Positions 24,194 to 32,585 of a stretch of 64,000 nt of DNA are shown piece after piece. How positions within the stretch are numbered: position 1 is the first letter of the stretch; the number at the start of each line of letters is the position of its first letter. The notes beneath the pieces were generated by a model. That model searched no databases. It saw nothing but the letters and a program-made list of their open reading frames with translations, and was not told the origin of the DNA. The stretch comes from Streptomyces anulatus (GTDB lineage: Bacteria > Actinomycetota > Actinomycetes > Streptomycetales > Streptomycetaceae): the NCBI RefSeq assembly GCF_000721175.1, contig NZ_JOEZ01000020.1:41668-105667 (forward strand). Reading direction: 5' to 3'. Both the position numbers and the translations under genes were made by a program.

Positions 24194-24691
24194 TCAGATG
24201 CAGTTAGCCCCGACGACGTCATCGATCCGTCCGAAGAGCTCCTTGGCCTGCAGCCGGGAGTCCTCGGCGATGCTCGGCGCCTCGGCCAGTTCCTGCTCGG
24301 TGAACCAGCGGACCTCATGGACCGGCTGCCGCGACGGCGTGGTGTCGTCCACTACGGCCACGAAGACGTGGTCGACGTGCCGGTGCGGCGCGCGCGTGTG
24401 GTTGTCGGCGCCGGCCCGCATCTCGCACACGTACCACGGCGCGATGACCTGCGTGTGCGGGAAACCGGCGGGCAGTGGCAGCGCCGGCCCTGGCAGCAGC
24501 CGGGCGGTCAGGCCGGTCTCCTCGTCCACCTCACGCACCGCCGCCTCGGCGGCGCTCTCGTCACTCTCCACGTGTCCGCCGGCGGGAAGCCACTCCTCCA
24601 GACGCGGATGCCACACCAGCGCGCAGCGCCACACCCCCTCCTGGCCATGGTTGAAGACGAACACGCTCGCGGTGGATTCCTTGACGACCAT
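24194..24691 (-). CDS. NUDIX hydrolase
   Basis: A 165-aa NUDIX protein with a full box, GGHVESDESAAEAAVREVDEETGL (GX5EX7REVXEEXGL), residues about 38-60. It hydrolyses a nucleoside diphosphate linked to another group. It is the only minus-strand gene in the cluster and ends 1 bp from the exonuclease stop. It could sanitise a deazaguanine nucleotide or serve self-protection. The ATG at 24691 is preferred over an in-frame upstream start because GAGGGATG precedes it and the N-terminus MVVKEST fits the fold. Confidence 0.88.
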   Translation of the reverse strand: MVVKESTASVFVFNHGQEGVWRCALVWHPRLEEWLPAGGHVESDESAAEAAVREVDEETGLTARLLPGPALPLPAGFPHTQVIAPWYVCEMRAGADNHTRAPHRHVDHVFVAVVDDTTPSRQPVHEVRWFTEQELAEAPSIAEDSRLQAKELFGRIDDVVGANCI

Positions 24692-24854
24692 CAGCGCACA
24701 TCCCTCGGCTCGACAGGCACTTCCCGGCCCAAAGGGGCACGGCCGCCCCAGGCCCGCATCGAGCCTCCCACAGCACCCAGGGCCACCACCGCAGATTCGC
24801 GCCACATCACCCGCGCCTTCGCCGATCCGACCCCCAGACCCCGGGAGGACACCC

Positions 24855-25847
24855 ATGGAACCCGTCTGGAACGGGATGCTGACCTGCGACTACGAGCGCA
24901 GCCGCCCAGCGAGCACACTGCTGGAGTGGGATCTTTACACCACGTCGCTCATAGCCTGGCCGAGGGTGCTCCTGGAGGATCCGACCCCGTACGGGCGGCT
25001 GCGGCGGCCGGGCATCGTCGACATCGACGAACCCGTACACCTTCGGCTCGTCGCCGCCTTGGAGAAGTTCCTGTCCGACCCCGATCGCGTCCGGGACCTG
25101 GCCGATCGCACGGCCCTCCACCGGGAGCAGACCGCCAGCGCACTGGACCAGGCCGAACAAGCCCTGAGCGACCGGGACGTGAAGGCAGCGGACGAAGCCA
25201 TCGGGCGGGGGACGGCGGCGTTCTTGAAGGTCATGTCCGCCCACATCGTCAACTGGCTGCTGCCCGAGCAGCAGTGGGAGGACCTCCTGAGCCAGGTGCT
25301 GTCCAGCCGGGCCCGCGCCCGAGACTGCACGCTCGCCCTGGCCACCCCGAACCGCACCGGCCACCTGCTGCAGGCGCACCGTCTCCTCCTGGAAGCCGCC
25401 GCCAGCATCCGTGACGGACGTCCCCTTGCCCTGGCCGCAGCCGACGTCAGCGCCCGGGCCGGAACTCTGTACGGGGCGGGCTCACCGGCAGCTGCCGCCA
25501 TGCCCCTTGAGGACCCCGACCGCGCCGCCGACCTGCTGCGAACCCTGTCATCCAGCGCAGACCCCGAATCCGAGCTGGCATCCCTCACCGGCTCCCTGGA
25601 CCGTTCTGCCGCCGTACGCGAGGCATGGGAGACCGCGGCGCTGCTGGCTGCCGGCGGCCGGCCCGGCCAGCTCGCCGCGGTGCGCGCCCTGAGCACCGCC
25701 CTCGCCTGGGCCGCCGACAGCGAGGAACGGCGCAAGGAGTTGCGCCACCGCTACCTGTCGCTGGTGCGCCGCTGGTGCACGGCCAGAGAGCACGATGCCA
25801 CCCGCGTCACCACACCCGACTTGCTCGCCCTGGGAGACGGCCGATGA
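24855..25847 (+). CDS. Alpha-helical protein of unknown function
   Basis: A 330-aa protein I do not recognise. It is Ala/Leu/Arg-rich, apparently all-helical, without signal peptide, membrane segment or known catalytic motif. The N-terminus contains MLTCDYERSRPAST and a coiled-coil-like stretch (residues about 70-110). The stop overlaps the following PEP-synthase-like gene as ATGA, so it is probably its obligate partner or substrate-presenting protein. GGGAGGA precedes the ATG. The divergent region 24692-24854 likely holds promoters for this gene and the NUDIX gene. Confidence 0.7.
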   Translation: MEPVWNGMLTCDYERSRPASTLLEWDLYTTSLIAWPRVLLEDPTPYGRLRRPGIVDIDEPVHLRLVAALEKFLSDPDRVRDLADRTALHREQTASALDQAEQALSDRDVKAADEAIGRGTAAFLKVMSAHIVNWLLPEQQWEDLLSQVLSSRARARDCTLALATPNRTGHLLQAHRLLLEAAASIRDGRPLALAAADVSARAGTLYGAGSPAAAAMPLEDPDRAADLLRTLSSSADPESELASLTGSLDRSAAVREAWETAALLAAGGRPGQLAAVRALSTALAWAADSEERRKELRHRYLSLVRRWCTAREHDATRVTTPDLLALGDGR

Positions 25848-27439
25848 CCCCCACCCCCCTGCTCCCCCTCGACCAGGCCCACAATGCGGCGCGCGTCGGC
25901 GGGAAGGCCGCCGCCCTGGCCCGGCTGCTCCGCCAAGGTCTGCCGGTTCCCGAGGGCCTGGTGGTCCCGGTCGGTACACCGGAGAGCGCGGTGCCGATCC
26001 TTGTGGACCGCATCCTGGCCTGGGCGGAGGGGCGTGCCCCGTACGGCCTGATCGCCCGGTCCTCCGCCGTCGCCGAGGACGGCGCCGCCGTCTCGTTCGC
26101 CGGGATGTACGCCTCACGCTTCACCCCCGCCCACTCCGGCCCGCTGCACGCTGCGATTACCGAGGTCCGCTCCTCCGCACTGCAGCCGACGGCGCAGGCC
26201 TACGCGCGGGCCCACGGCATCACCGCGGCTCTTGGGATGGCCGTGGTCATCCAGCCCGCGCTGCGCCCCACTGCCTCCGGCGTACTGGCAGCCGAGGTGC
26301 TCGCCGGCCGGTGCGTCCGCTGGCGGATCGAGGCCGTCCGCGGCCTGGCCGAACCACTCGTCAGCGGCACCCAGACCGGCGAGGTCCACTCCGGCCTGCG
26401 TCACACCGCCCACCCTGTCCAGCCCGCCGAGCAGCGGATCATCCTCATGCCGGGTGCCCCCGACGAGCTGCGGCTGCCACCGGGGGAGTGGACGACGATC
26501 ACCGGCGTCAACCAGGACGAGACACTCGCGAAGATCAAGACGTCACAGGAAGGCGTCCTGCACCTCCACACGCCGACGCCGTGGGCGGCTGATCCCGTGC
26601 TGAGCGAGGAACACCGCCTGGCCCTCCTGGACAGCGCCGTTGTCGCGGCAGCCGCGCTGAGCCTCGAACGTATCGACCTGGAGTGGGCCTTCACCGCCGA
26701 CGGCACCCTGCACCTGGTGCAAGCACGCCCGCTCACCCGCCCCCTCCACGAAGCCCGCGCAACCGGTCGGCACTGTGAGGACGGCTGGACCGGCATCCCT
26801 GCTGTCGCGGGCACCGCAGCGGGGCCGGCTGTTCGCATCGGCGAGGGCACAGCCCTGACCGGTGCCGTGCTGATCTGCGGCGCGCTCGGTCCCGAGGCGG
26901 CCGGCGCCCTGCTGGAGCAGCCCGCCGCAGTCGTCTCCACCACGGGGGGACCGCTCTCCCATACCGCGATCATCGCCCGCGAGCTCGGCATTCCCTGCGT
27001 CACCAACGTCAAGGCCGCGACCGCGATCCCCTCGGCGCGCCTGATCGAGGTCAACGGAACTGAAGGCACCGTGCGGCCCGTCGCGGGCATTCCGGAGCAA
27101 CGGACCGAGCGCGCCCGCCTGGACGGAGCGGCCGTCGTGCTCCAGCGCCTGCCGGCCACCGCCGCGCACGACGGGCGTGCCGCTACCCTCCTGCTGCACT
27201 CACCGGCAGAGCATCACCCTGTGCTCCCCACCCTCACGGCGTCGGCCGAGCACGGGACGGTGGGGGTGCTGATCGTGGACGAGGACGTCGCCACTCCGGA
27301 GCTGCCGGGGTTCCAGGTGATTCGTTTGAAGTCCCTCGGACGCCTGCTGTGGCCGGTGGACGGCGGAGACGTGCCGGAGACTCTTGTGACCGTCGACCCG
27401 AACGGCCGGGTCCTCCACAGCCGAGGCCTCCATGACTGA
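25844..27439 (+). CDS. PEP-synthase-like phosphotransferase
   Basis: A 531-aa protein. An N-terminal ATP-grasp-like PPDK/PEPS nucleotide-binding part (GGKAAALARLLRQGLPVPEG; ARSSAVAEDGAAVSFAGMY; LEWAFTADGTLHLVQARPL) is followed by the mobile phosphohistidine domain (STTGGPLSHTAIIARELG, near residue 370). The C-terminal PEP/pyruvate-binding barrel of true PEP synthase (about 790 aa) is absent; about 140 unassigned residues follow. The layout resembles antibiotic phosphotransferases of the rifampin type, which use ATP to give AMP and phosphate. It could phosphorylate a pathway intermediate or inactivate the product for self-resistance. Confidence 0.78.
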   Translation: MTPTPLLPLDQAHNAARVGGKAAALARLLRQGLPVPEGLVVPVGTPESAVPILVDRILAWAEGRAPYGLIARSSAVAEDGAAVSFAGMYASRFTPAHSGPLHAAITEVRSSALQPTAQAYARAHGITAALGMAVVIQPALRPTASGVLAAEVLAGRCVRWRIEAVRGLAEPLVSGTQTGEVHSGLRHTAHPVQPAEQRIILMPGAPDELRLPPGEWTTITGVNQDETLAKIKTSQEGVLHLHTPTPWAADPVLSEEHRLALLDSAVVAAAALSLERIDLEWAFTADGTLHLVQARPLTRPLHEARATGRHCEDGWTGIPAVAGTAAGPAVRIGEGTALTGAVLICGALGPEAAGALLEQPAAVVSTTGGPLSHTAIIARELGIPCVTNVKAATAIPSARLIEVNGTEGTVRPVAGIPEQRTERARLDGAAVVLQRLPATAAHDGRAATLLLHSPAEHHPVLPTLTASAEHGTVGVLIVDEDVATPELPGFQVIRLKSLGRLLWPVDGGDVPETLVTVDPNGRVLHSRGLHD

Positions 27440-28019
27440 TCTCCTGGGCGACACCGCCGGTCTCATCGTGGACTGGGACGGCACGGTCGTCGACAACGGC
27501 CGGCGGCGTCTCGACGCGCTGCGCCAAGCGCTCGTGCCGTACGGACTCACGGTCGAGGAGGACTGGTACACGGTGCATGCCGGGTTGCCGGTACGCGACC
27601 TCCTGCGGGTCCTGGCCGGCGAGCGCGAGCTCCCGGTCGAAGAGGTGGTCCACGCCAGCCGCCAACGCCTGCTGAACGGGCCCCCGCCTGCAGTGATCAC
27701 GGCGACCCTGGAACTGCTCGAGCAGGCCCGTGCACGCAGGATCCCCCGGGCCGTCGCGTCCAGCGCGGCCGCAGTCCTGGTGCACACCGGGATCGAGCGC
27801 CTGGGACTGAACGGGCTCCTTCCGATCGTGGTCACTGCCGAGTCCGTGGCGCGCGGCAAACCCGCTCCCGACGTCTACCTGGAAGCGGCGCGACAGCTGG
27901 GCGTGGCGCCCTCGCACTGCCTGGCGGTGGACGACGCATCCGACGGCATCGCCGCGGCCCGATCAGCGGGCATGCGGCTGCTCACCGTGAGCGGCACCAC
28001 TCTGGTTCCGGTCACATGA
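27432..28019 (+). CDS. HAD-superfamily phosphatase
   Basis: A 195-aa HAD hydrolase of the phosphoglycolate-phosphatase/beta-phosphoglucomutase type: VDWDGTVVD (motif I), ASSAAAVL (motif II), GKPAPDVYL (motif III Lys) and VDDASDGIAAARSAG (motif IV). Motif I is DWDGT, keeping both Asp. It overlaps the PEP-synthase-like gene by 8 nt, so removal of a phosphate placed by that enzyme, or of a 5'-phosphate from a nucleotide, is plausible. It is the last plus-strand gene of the cluster. Confidence 0.85.
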   Translation: MTDLLGDTAGLIVDWDGTVVDNGRRRLDALRQALVPYGLTVEEDWYTVHAGLPVRDLLRVLAGERELPVEEVVHASRQRLLNGPPPAVITATLELLEQARARRIPRAVASSAAAVLVHTGIERLGLNGLLPIVVTAESVARGKPAPDVYLEAARQLGVAPSHCLAVDDASDGIAAARSAGMRLLTVSGTTLVPVT

Positions 28020-28032
28020 GCCACGTGAAGGA

Positions 28033-28788
28033 TCACTGCGCACCTGGTGCGGCTCCCTCGGCAGCCGAGGCCAATCCCGTTGGGCGCAGCGGAAGCGTGC
28101 GGATGGTCTCCCACCGGTAGGTCCTTCCCTGGCGGCGGAGCTTCACCAGGTCCACTGACGAGACATCGAGAGCTACTGGGGGAAGCGAGCGCAGTTGCGA
28201 CACCACGTCGACGACCGGCGCTGCCGGGCGCTCGGCGTTGTTGTAGGCCACTCCCAGATGCGGCCGGAAGGTGCTGGTCGGCTTGCCGCCGGGCACGCCG
28301 GCTTGAGCGCCGAGCGCGCTGAGCGCAGCGTGGAGGCCGACGAGCGGTCTCCACGGGGTGAGGCTGAAGCGGACGGCACCGCGGCTGCCGGCAAGGGGAT
28401 GAGCCAGAATGCGGAACTCACCTACGGACAAGTGCTCCGCCATGGAGATCAGGTGCTCGAGCTGGGGATGTGACACTCCTTCCGTGGCACCGATCCGGAG
28501 CAGGGTGACGTGCAGGCCGTCGGCGGGCACCAGGTCCATGCTGAGATGCTCGAGCGCGCCCTGGCAGTGCTCCGTGCGTCGCACCAGGGCGGTGGCGTCG
28601 GCGAAGGTGAGCATCCAGTAGTAGGCCTGCTGCCGTTCCGACCATCCCGGGCGATCCCAGTGGTTCTTCATGCGGTCGACAGCTTGGAAGGCCCGCCAGT
28701 CGTGCTCGACAATCACGCGGGAGTCGTCGAGGTCGGCGGGGGGTGCGCAGGGGAAGGCCCTGGTGTCGACGGCCAGCTCGGGCGCCAC
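28033..28788 (-). CDS. 2H phosphoesterase / 2'-5' RNA ligase-like protein
   Basis: A 251-aa protein. LHVTLLRIG gives the first HxT motif. The second site reads FRPHLGVAYNN, with Gly where Thr/Ser is normal. Members act on 2',3'-cyclic or 2'-5' phosphodiesters. A C-terminal segment VDLVKLRRQGRTYRWETI is typical of LigT-like proteins. It is the last gene of the leftward operon 35149 to 28033 and faces the HAD gene with a 13-bp gap, so transcripts converge here. Confidence 0.8.
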   Translation of the reverse strand: MAPELAVDTRAFPCAPPADLDDSRVIVEHDWRAFQAVDRMKNHWDRPGWSERQQAYYWMLTFADATALVRRTEHCQGALEHLSMDLVPADGLHVTLLRIGATEGVSHPQLEHLISMAEHLSVGEFRILAHPLAGSRGAVRFSLTPWRPLVGLHAALSALGAQAGVPGGKPTSTFRPHLGVAYNNAERPAAPVVDVVSQLRSLPPVALDVSSVDLVKLRRQGRTYRWETIRTLPLRPTGLASAAEGAAPGAQ

Positions 28789-28804
28789 GGATCTCCTAGA
28801 TATG

Positions 28805-30163
28805 TCAGGGCGCGATCTGAGCGCGCGAGCCGACCACGATCATTCCGGCCTGCGGCTGTGACCGCCACGTCCGCAGCTCCTCGGCATAGTCCCCCACATC
28901 GGGTTCGTCATGCCACCGCTCGGCGCATTGGTAGAGCTCGTTCGCGCGTTCCCACACAGACCTGATGGGCGCGGTGGTTCCGGACCTGAGGGCTCGCCGG
29001 CCCAACGCCATGGCCTGCTCGACCTCGGGAGATGGCTGCTGCAGTAGGGCCGTTGCCGTATCGAGCCCTACCAGGGCGCGGCTCCAGTCGGAGTCGGAGT
29101 GTGCGATCAGCTCGTCGATCTGCTCCGCGTGCGTCAGGACCTCGGCTGTGTCGCCGAGCGAGAGGCGTGTGGTGATGGCGTTGGCCAAGGTGCGAGCCAT
29201 GGAGTACGGCTCGAAGCTGATGCACGAAGTGAGGCCGCCGGGCAGGGCGGCTTGCCGGTCGGAGAGCTCCAGGGCCTGGCCGATCGCCTGCTCGGCGCCA
29301 CGCCGATCGTCGAGTCGGGCGAGCGCGCGGGAGCGCCCGTTGACGAGCAGCCGGATCGCCTGCGGGTTGTCCGGGGCGAGAGCGATTCCGGCCAGGGCTG
29401 CGTCGTCGGCTTCCGCGTACCGCTTCTGGTAGTACAGCCCCAGAGAGCGGGTCCCGCTCGCCCACATCTCCATGGGGACGTCGCCGACCTCGCGTGCCAG
29501 GGACTCCGCCTCCGAGCAGTACGCGTTCACCAGGTCATAGGTCGCACCAGCATTGACGGCCATGTACCCCAGAAGCCCGGCGGCTTGGGAGGCGAGGCGG
29601 AAGAGTTCCGTACGGACCCGCGGGGGCTGCTGGCCGGCCAGGACGCCGTGCAGCATTTCGCGCACGACTCGGGCTTCGCCCGCCAGCTGCTGTGGCCCCT
29701 GCGCCTCGTAGCGGTCGATGATGCCCGAGATGGACCGTCTCACCATGACCAGGACCGGGTCGTCCGCGTTGGAGCTGGTCAGCTTGTGCGTCTGGGCGAC
29801 GACGGCCAGCGGGTCGTCGAAGCCGAGGCTGGCCGCCGATGCACTGGCGAGGTCAGCGCTGGCCCGCAGCGAGACCAGCGCCCCAGGTTCCACGGGCTCG
29901 AAGAGCCGCTCGGGGGCCATGTTGAACATGTGGCGGAGTACGAGATAGGCGTCCCGCCGGGGTGTGCTCTTGATCGAGCCGCGGCGGCCCATATACCGGT
30001 CGAAACTGCTGCGGGACACTTCGACGCGGGCGAGCCGGGGATCGTTCTCCTTCTCGGCGGCGCGCGCAGCGGCTTTGGCGAAGTGGATACAGAACTTCTC
30101 GTACGAATCCCACTGGTTCTCCTGGACCAGGAGCGCGAACCGCGTGGTGGTCGTGCTGGTCAC
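28805..30163 (-). CDS. TPR-type regulator with shared N-terminal domain, paralogue 1
   Basis: A 452-aa protein. The N-terminal 85 residues (FALLVQENQWDSYEKFCIHF; DPRLARVEVSRSSFDRYM; MFNMAPERLFEPV) match the two other regulators in this operon and look like a DNA-binding or signalling domain typical of Streptomyces. The rest is helical, TPR-like (YQKRYAEADDAALAGIALAPD; LGDTAEVLTHAEQIDELI). The GTG at 30163 overlaps the NUDIX stop as GTGA. A sensor-regulator role is inferred; no ligand is known. Confidence 0.75.
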   Translation of the reverse strand: MTSTTTTRFALLVQENQWDSYEKFCIHFAKAAARAAEKENDPRLARVEVSRSSFDRYMGRRGSIKSTPRRDAYLVLRHMFNMAPERLFEPVEPGALVSLRASADLASASAASLGFDDPLAVVAQTHKLTSSNADDPVLVMVRRSISGIIDRYEAQGPQQLAGEARVVREMLHGVLAGQQPPRVRTELFRLASQAAGLLGYMAVNAGATYDLVNAYCSEAESLAREVGDVPMEMWASGTRSLGLYYQKRYAEADDAALAGIALAPDNPQAIRLLVNGRSRALARLDDRRGAEQAIGQALELSDRQAALPGGLTSCISFEPYSMARTLANAITTRLSLGDTAEVLTHAEQIDELIAHSDSDWSRALVGLDTATALLQQPSPEVEQAMALGRRALRSGTTAPIRSVWERANELYQCAERWHDEPDVGDYAEELRTWRSQPQAGMIVVGSRAQIAP

Positions 30164-30744
30164 CGGGCTCCCCCCTCGGGTTCGGTTCGGACGGTCGGCT
30201 GCTGCTCTTGTGCCGGAGTACGGCCTGGGTTCCAGAGCGGCTGCCCGTTCTGGAGGTATCGGGGGATGCTCTCCCCCAAGGCAGCCAGGGCCTGCTCCGC
30301 TCGGCGCCGCTGACGGTCCCGGAGCAGGGAAAGCGCCTGGTCTTCGGGGAAGAAGGCGCACTCCGCAAGCTCCTCGTCGTGCGGTCGCAGCGTGGCGCAC
30401 GTGGCCCAGGACAGTTGCCCGGCGTCGAAGACGAACGCCATGAGGTCGTCCCACGGCCCGTGGGGAGGCACCCAGTCGATGCACAGGAGTGCGTACAGCG
30501 TGACGTCGAGCCCGAGCTCCTCGCGGAGTTCCCGCCGCACGGCATCGGTGGGAGCCTCGTTGGACTCCGCCATCCCGCCAGGAAGATCCCACCCCGGCTT
30601 GTAAGTGGGTTTGACCAGGAGAAGCCGACCGTCGGGGTCGCGAAGCAGCGCGTCGGCAGTCACCCGCTTGCGAGCCTGCTTGGCGTTGCCCTCGGCCAGG
30701 TAGGCATCCCACGCCGGCGTTCCGGGAGGAGGGGGTTTCGTCAT
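30160..30744 (-). CDS. NUDIX hydrolase
   Basis: A 194-aa NUDIX protein with the box GGMAESNEAPTDAVRRELREELGL. The N-terminal ARKRVTADALLRDPDGRLLLV and WDLPGG are typical. It sits between two paralogous regulators with 4-nt overlaps on both sides (GTGA at 30160 and ATGA at 30741), so regulation by nucleotide metabolites is possible. Substrate unknown. Confidence 0.88.
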   Translation of the reverse strand: MTKPPPPGTPAWDAYLAEGNAKQARKRVTADALLRDPDGRLLLVKPTYKPGWDLPGGMAESNEAPTDAVRRELREELGLDVTLYALLCIDWVPPHGPWDDLMAFVFDAGQLSWATCATLRPHDEELAECAFFPEDQALSLLRDRQRRRAEQALAALGESIPRYLQNGQPLWNPGRTPAQEQQPTVRTEPEGGAR

Positions 30745-32063
30745 GGATACCTGCCCATTCCCGGACGGGCGTCGAAGCTGGCCAGCAGGGCCGAACGGCG
30801 ACGGTTGACCTGTACCAACTGCTCCAGCACGTCCCGCACCTGCGGGACGTCTCGGAAGGGAGTGAGAGTTCGACTAAGGGCGTGCAGATGTTCGGTGACC
30901 CGTGACGAGCCGAGCGGCTCACAAGCGGCCACAAGCTGCACCCCGGTGGCACAGGCCGCTTCGAGGTCCCCACTTTGGACGAGAAGCTCGGCGAGCGCGG
31001 ACTGGCTGAATGCCCGACTGCGGGCACGGTTCTCTCCACGCAACGCCACGGCGCGCTCGGCTTCGATGGTCGCCACACTGAGCATGCCCAGGTCGCGGAG
31101 GGCGAGCGCTGACTCGCTGGCGAGTGCAGCCTGATCGAAGGGGGCAATCCAATGCGGGGGCGGCACAGCGGAGGCGTCTTCCAGAATTGCGCGCGCTGTT
31201 TCCAGAGCGCGTTGGGCGGCCACATCGTCTCCGATCCTGGCGTGAGCGCGACCCTCCATGGCGTGAAGGCGGGCGGTGAGCACCGGGATAGGCTCGGTGG
31301 TCGCCATGCGTTCATGTCCGCGGCGGGCTAGGGCCAGTGCCTGCCCGGCGTCGCCGAGTTGCAGGGCCAAGTGGCTCGTGCTCGCCAGGACGTTCGCTCC
31401 CACAGATGTTTCAGGAGTCGCGTGCGCGAGACCGAAGGCGACCCTGAAGTGTTCGGAGGCCTCCGTGTCGCGTCCCAGGTCATGGGCCATCCAGCCCGCC
31501 ATTTCCGTGAGGACTGCTGCGGCCAGAAACACGTCAGCTTCGGGGGACCGCCCCTTGGGCCCGAACAGATCAACCGCGATGGAGGTCTGAAGATACTGCT
31601 GGAGCGACGAATAGACATGTCCAGCGCCGAGTTGACGATCAGCGTGCCTGAACGACTCCAGCGCCCCCAGGTAGGGCAACGGGCCGGCGCTCTCGGGCGG
31701 TGCAGCTCCGGGCAGAGTGAGCAGGGGCGCGAAGTCAGGGGTGGGTGTTCCTGGCCCGGCCTCGGCTGTCGCGGCATCGGTGGTGCTGGGAGGCTCACCG
31801 GTTGGTGGTCCGAACAGCGCCACTGCCGGCTCCCCGAGCAGATGCTCCAGCACACGGCAGGTGGGAGGCCAGGGCATCCTCTTGAGGTCCCCGGCCAACC
31901 ACCGGTCGAAACTACGAGACGAGACCGTGACCGCCGCCAGCCGCGGGTCGCCGTCGATACGGGCGACGTCGCGGGCGGCACGCTGGAAGTGGATGCTGAA
32001 CGTGGCGAACACCGTCCAGTGGTTCTCCTCCACCAACTGCCGGAACCGGGTCGCGCGCCGCAT
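30741..32063 (-). CDS. TPR-type regulator with shared N-terminal domain, paralogue 2
   Basis: A 440-aa protein. The N-terminal domain (FRQLVEENHWTVFATFSIHF; DPRLAAVTVSSRSFDRWL; RVLEHLLGEPAVALFGPP) is homologous to paralogues 1 and 3. A Pro/Ala linker (about 90-125) leads to TPR-like helices (LGRDTEASEHFRVAFGLA; AQRALETARAILEDA). No enzymatic motif is seen. It ends overlapping the NUDIX start and begins 15 nt after the PPC gene. Confidence 0.75.
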   Translation of the reverse strand: MRRATRFRQLVEENHWTVFATFSIHFQRAARDVARIDGDPRLAAVTVSSRSFDRWLAGDLKRMPWPPTCRVLEHLLGEPAVALFGPPTGEPPSTTDAATAEAGPGTPTPDFAPLLTLPGAAPPESAGPLPYLGALESFRHADRQLGAGHVYSSLQQYLQTSIAVDLFGPKGRSPEADVFLAAAVLTEMAGWMAHDLGRDTEASEHFRVAFGLAHATPETSVGANVLASTSHLALQLGDAGQALALARRGHERMATTEPIPVLTARLHAMEGRAHARIGDDVAAQRALETARAILEDASAVPPPHWIAPFDQAALASESALALRDLGMLSVATIEAERAVALRGENRARSRAFSQSALAELLVQSGDLEAACATGVQLVAACEPLGSSRVTEHLHALSRTLTPFRDVPQVRDVLEQLVQVNRRRSALLASFDARPGMGRYP

Positions 32064-32078
32064 CGCCTTCTCCCTGGC

Positions 32079-32546
32079 TCAGTTCGAGTCGCCGAAGGTG
32101 AGAAGGGGAACGTCATACAGATCGGGGCTCTGCGGCCGGGTCACCGTAGGGGCGGTCCACTCCTCGATGACGAGCTCGCTGATGAACTGCACGGTGCCGC
32201 CCAGGAGGTGACTCGTTCGTCCATCGGCAGAGGCCCCTTTCAGGCCGGCGGTCACGTGGATGTGAGGTGCGACCTTGCTGTTCACGGTGTCCCACGCGAG
32301 CGTGCCGGCTCCGAGCACTTCGAGGGTCTCGACCTTGATCTCGTCCCACAGAGGGCGCTCCGGGTGCTCGAGTGGGCCGCACGAGCCCACCAGCCGGACA
32401 CTGCTGAAGCCGCCGATGAACGTCGGGATGTGGCCAGCCCGGATCCCGGTGTCGCGGCAGAAGGCGTCCAGCGCAGGGAAGAAGTCTTCGCCATCATCGA
32501 GAGCGACGACGAACCGCCGCCCGGTGGTGACTTCAGTGGCACGCAT
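32079..32546 (-). CDS. PPC/DUF296 domain protein
   Basis: A 155-aa PCC/PPC domain protein. APHIHVTAGLKG supplies the conserved His pair, and TSHLLGGTVQFISELVIEE is the family signature. Plant relatives carry this domain in AT-hook proteins; bacterial stand-alone copies are trimeric and probably metal- or ligand-binding, without a settled function. It lies between regulator 2 and an asparaginase in the same operon. Confidence 0.82.
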   Translation of the reverse strand: MRATEVTTGRRFVVALDDGEDFFPALDAFCRDTGIRAGHIPTFIGGFSSVRLVGSCGPLEHPERPLWDEIKVETLEVLGAGTLAWDTVNSKVAPHIHVTAGLKGASADGRTSHLLGGTVQFISELVIEEWTAPTVTRPQSPDLYDVPLLTFGDSN

Positions 32547-32585
32547 GTGGCTCCTCGATCTCAGAATTCGATCTTGTGGGGGAAA

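Noticed and set aside
14162..28019. Deazaguanine DNA-modification (Dpd-type) system as the primary reading
   Set aside because: No DpdA/TGT-like or Dpd helicase-type gene was recognised; the sugar-tailoring genes fit a small-molecule pathway better. Kept only as an alternative.
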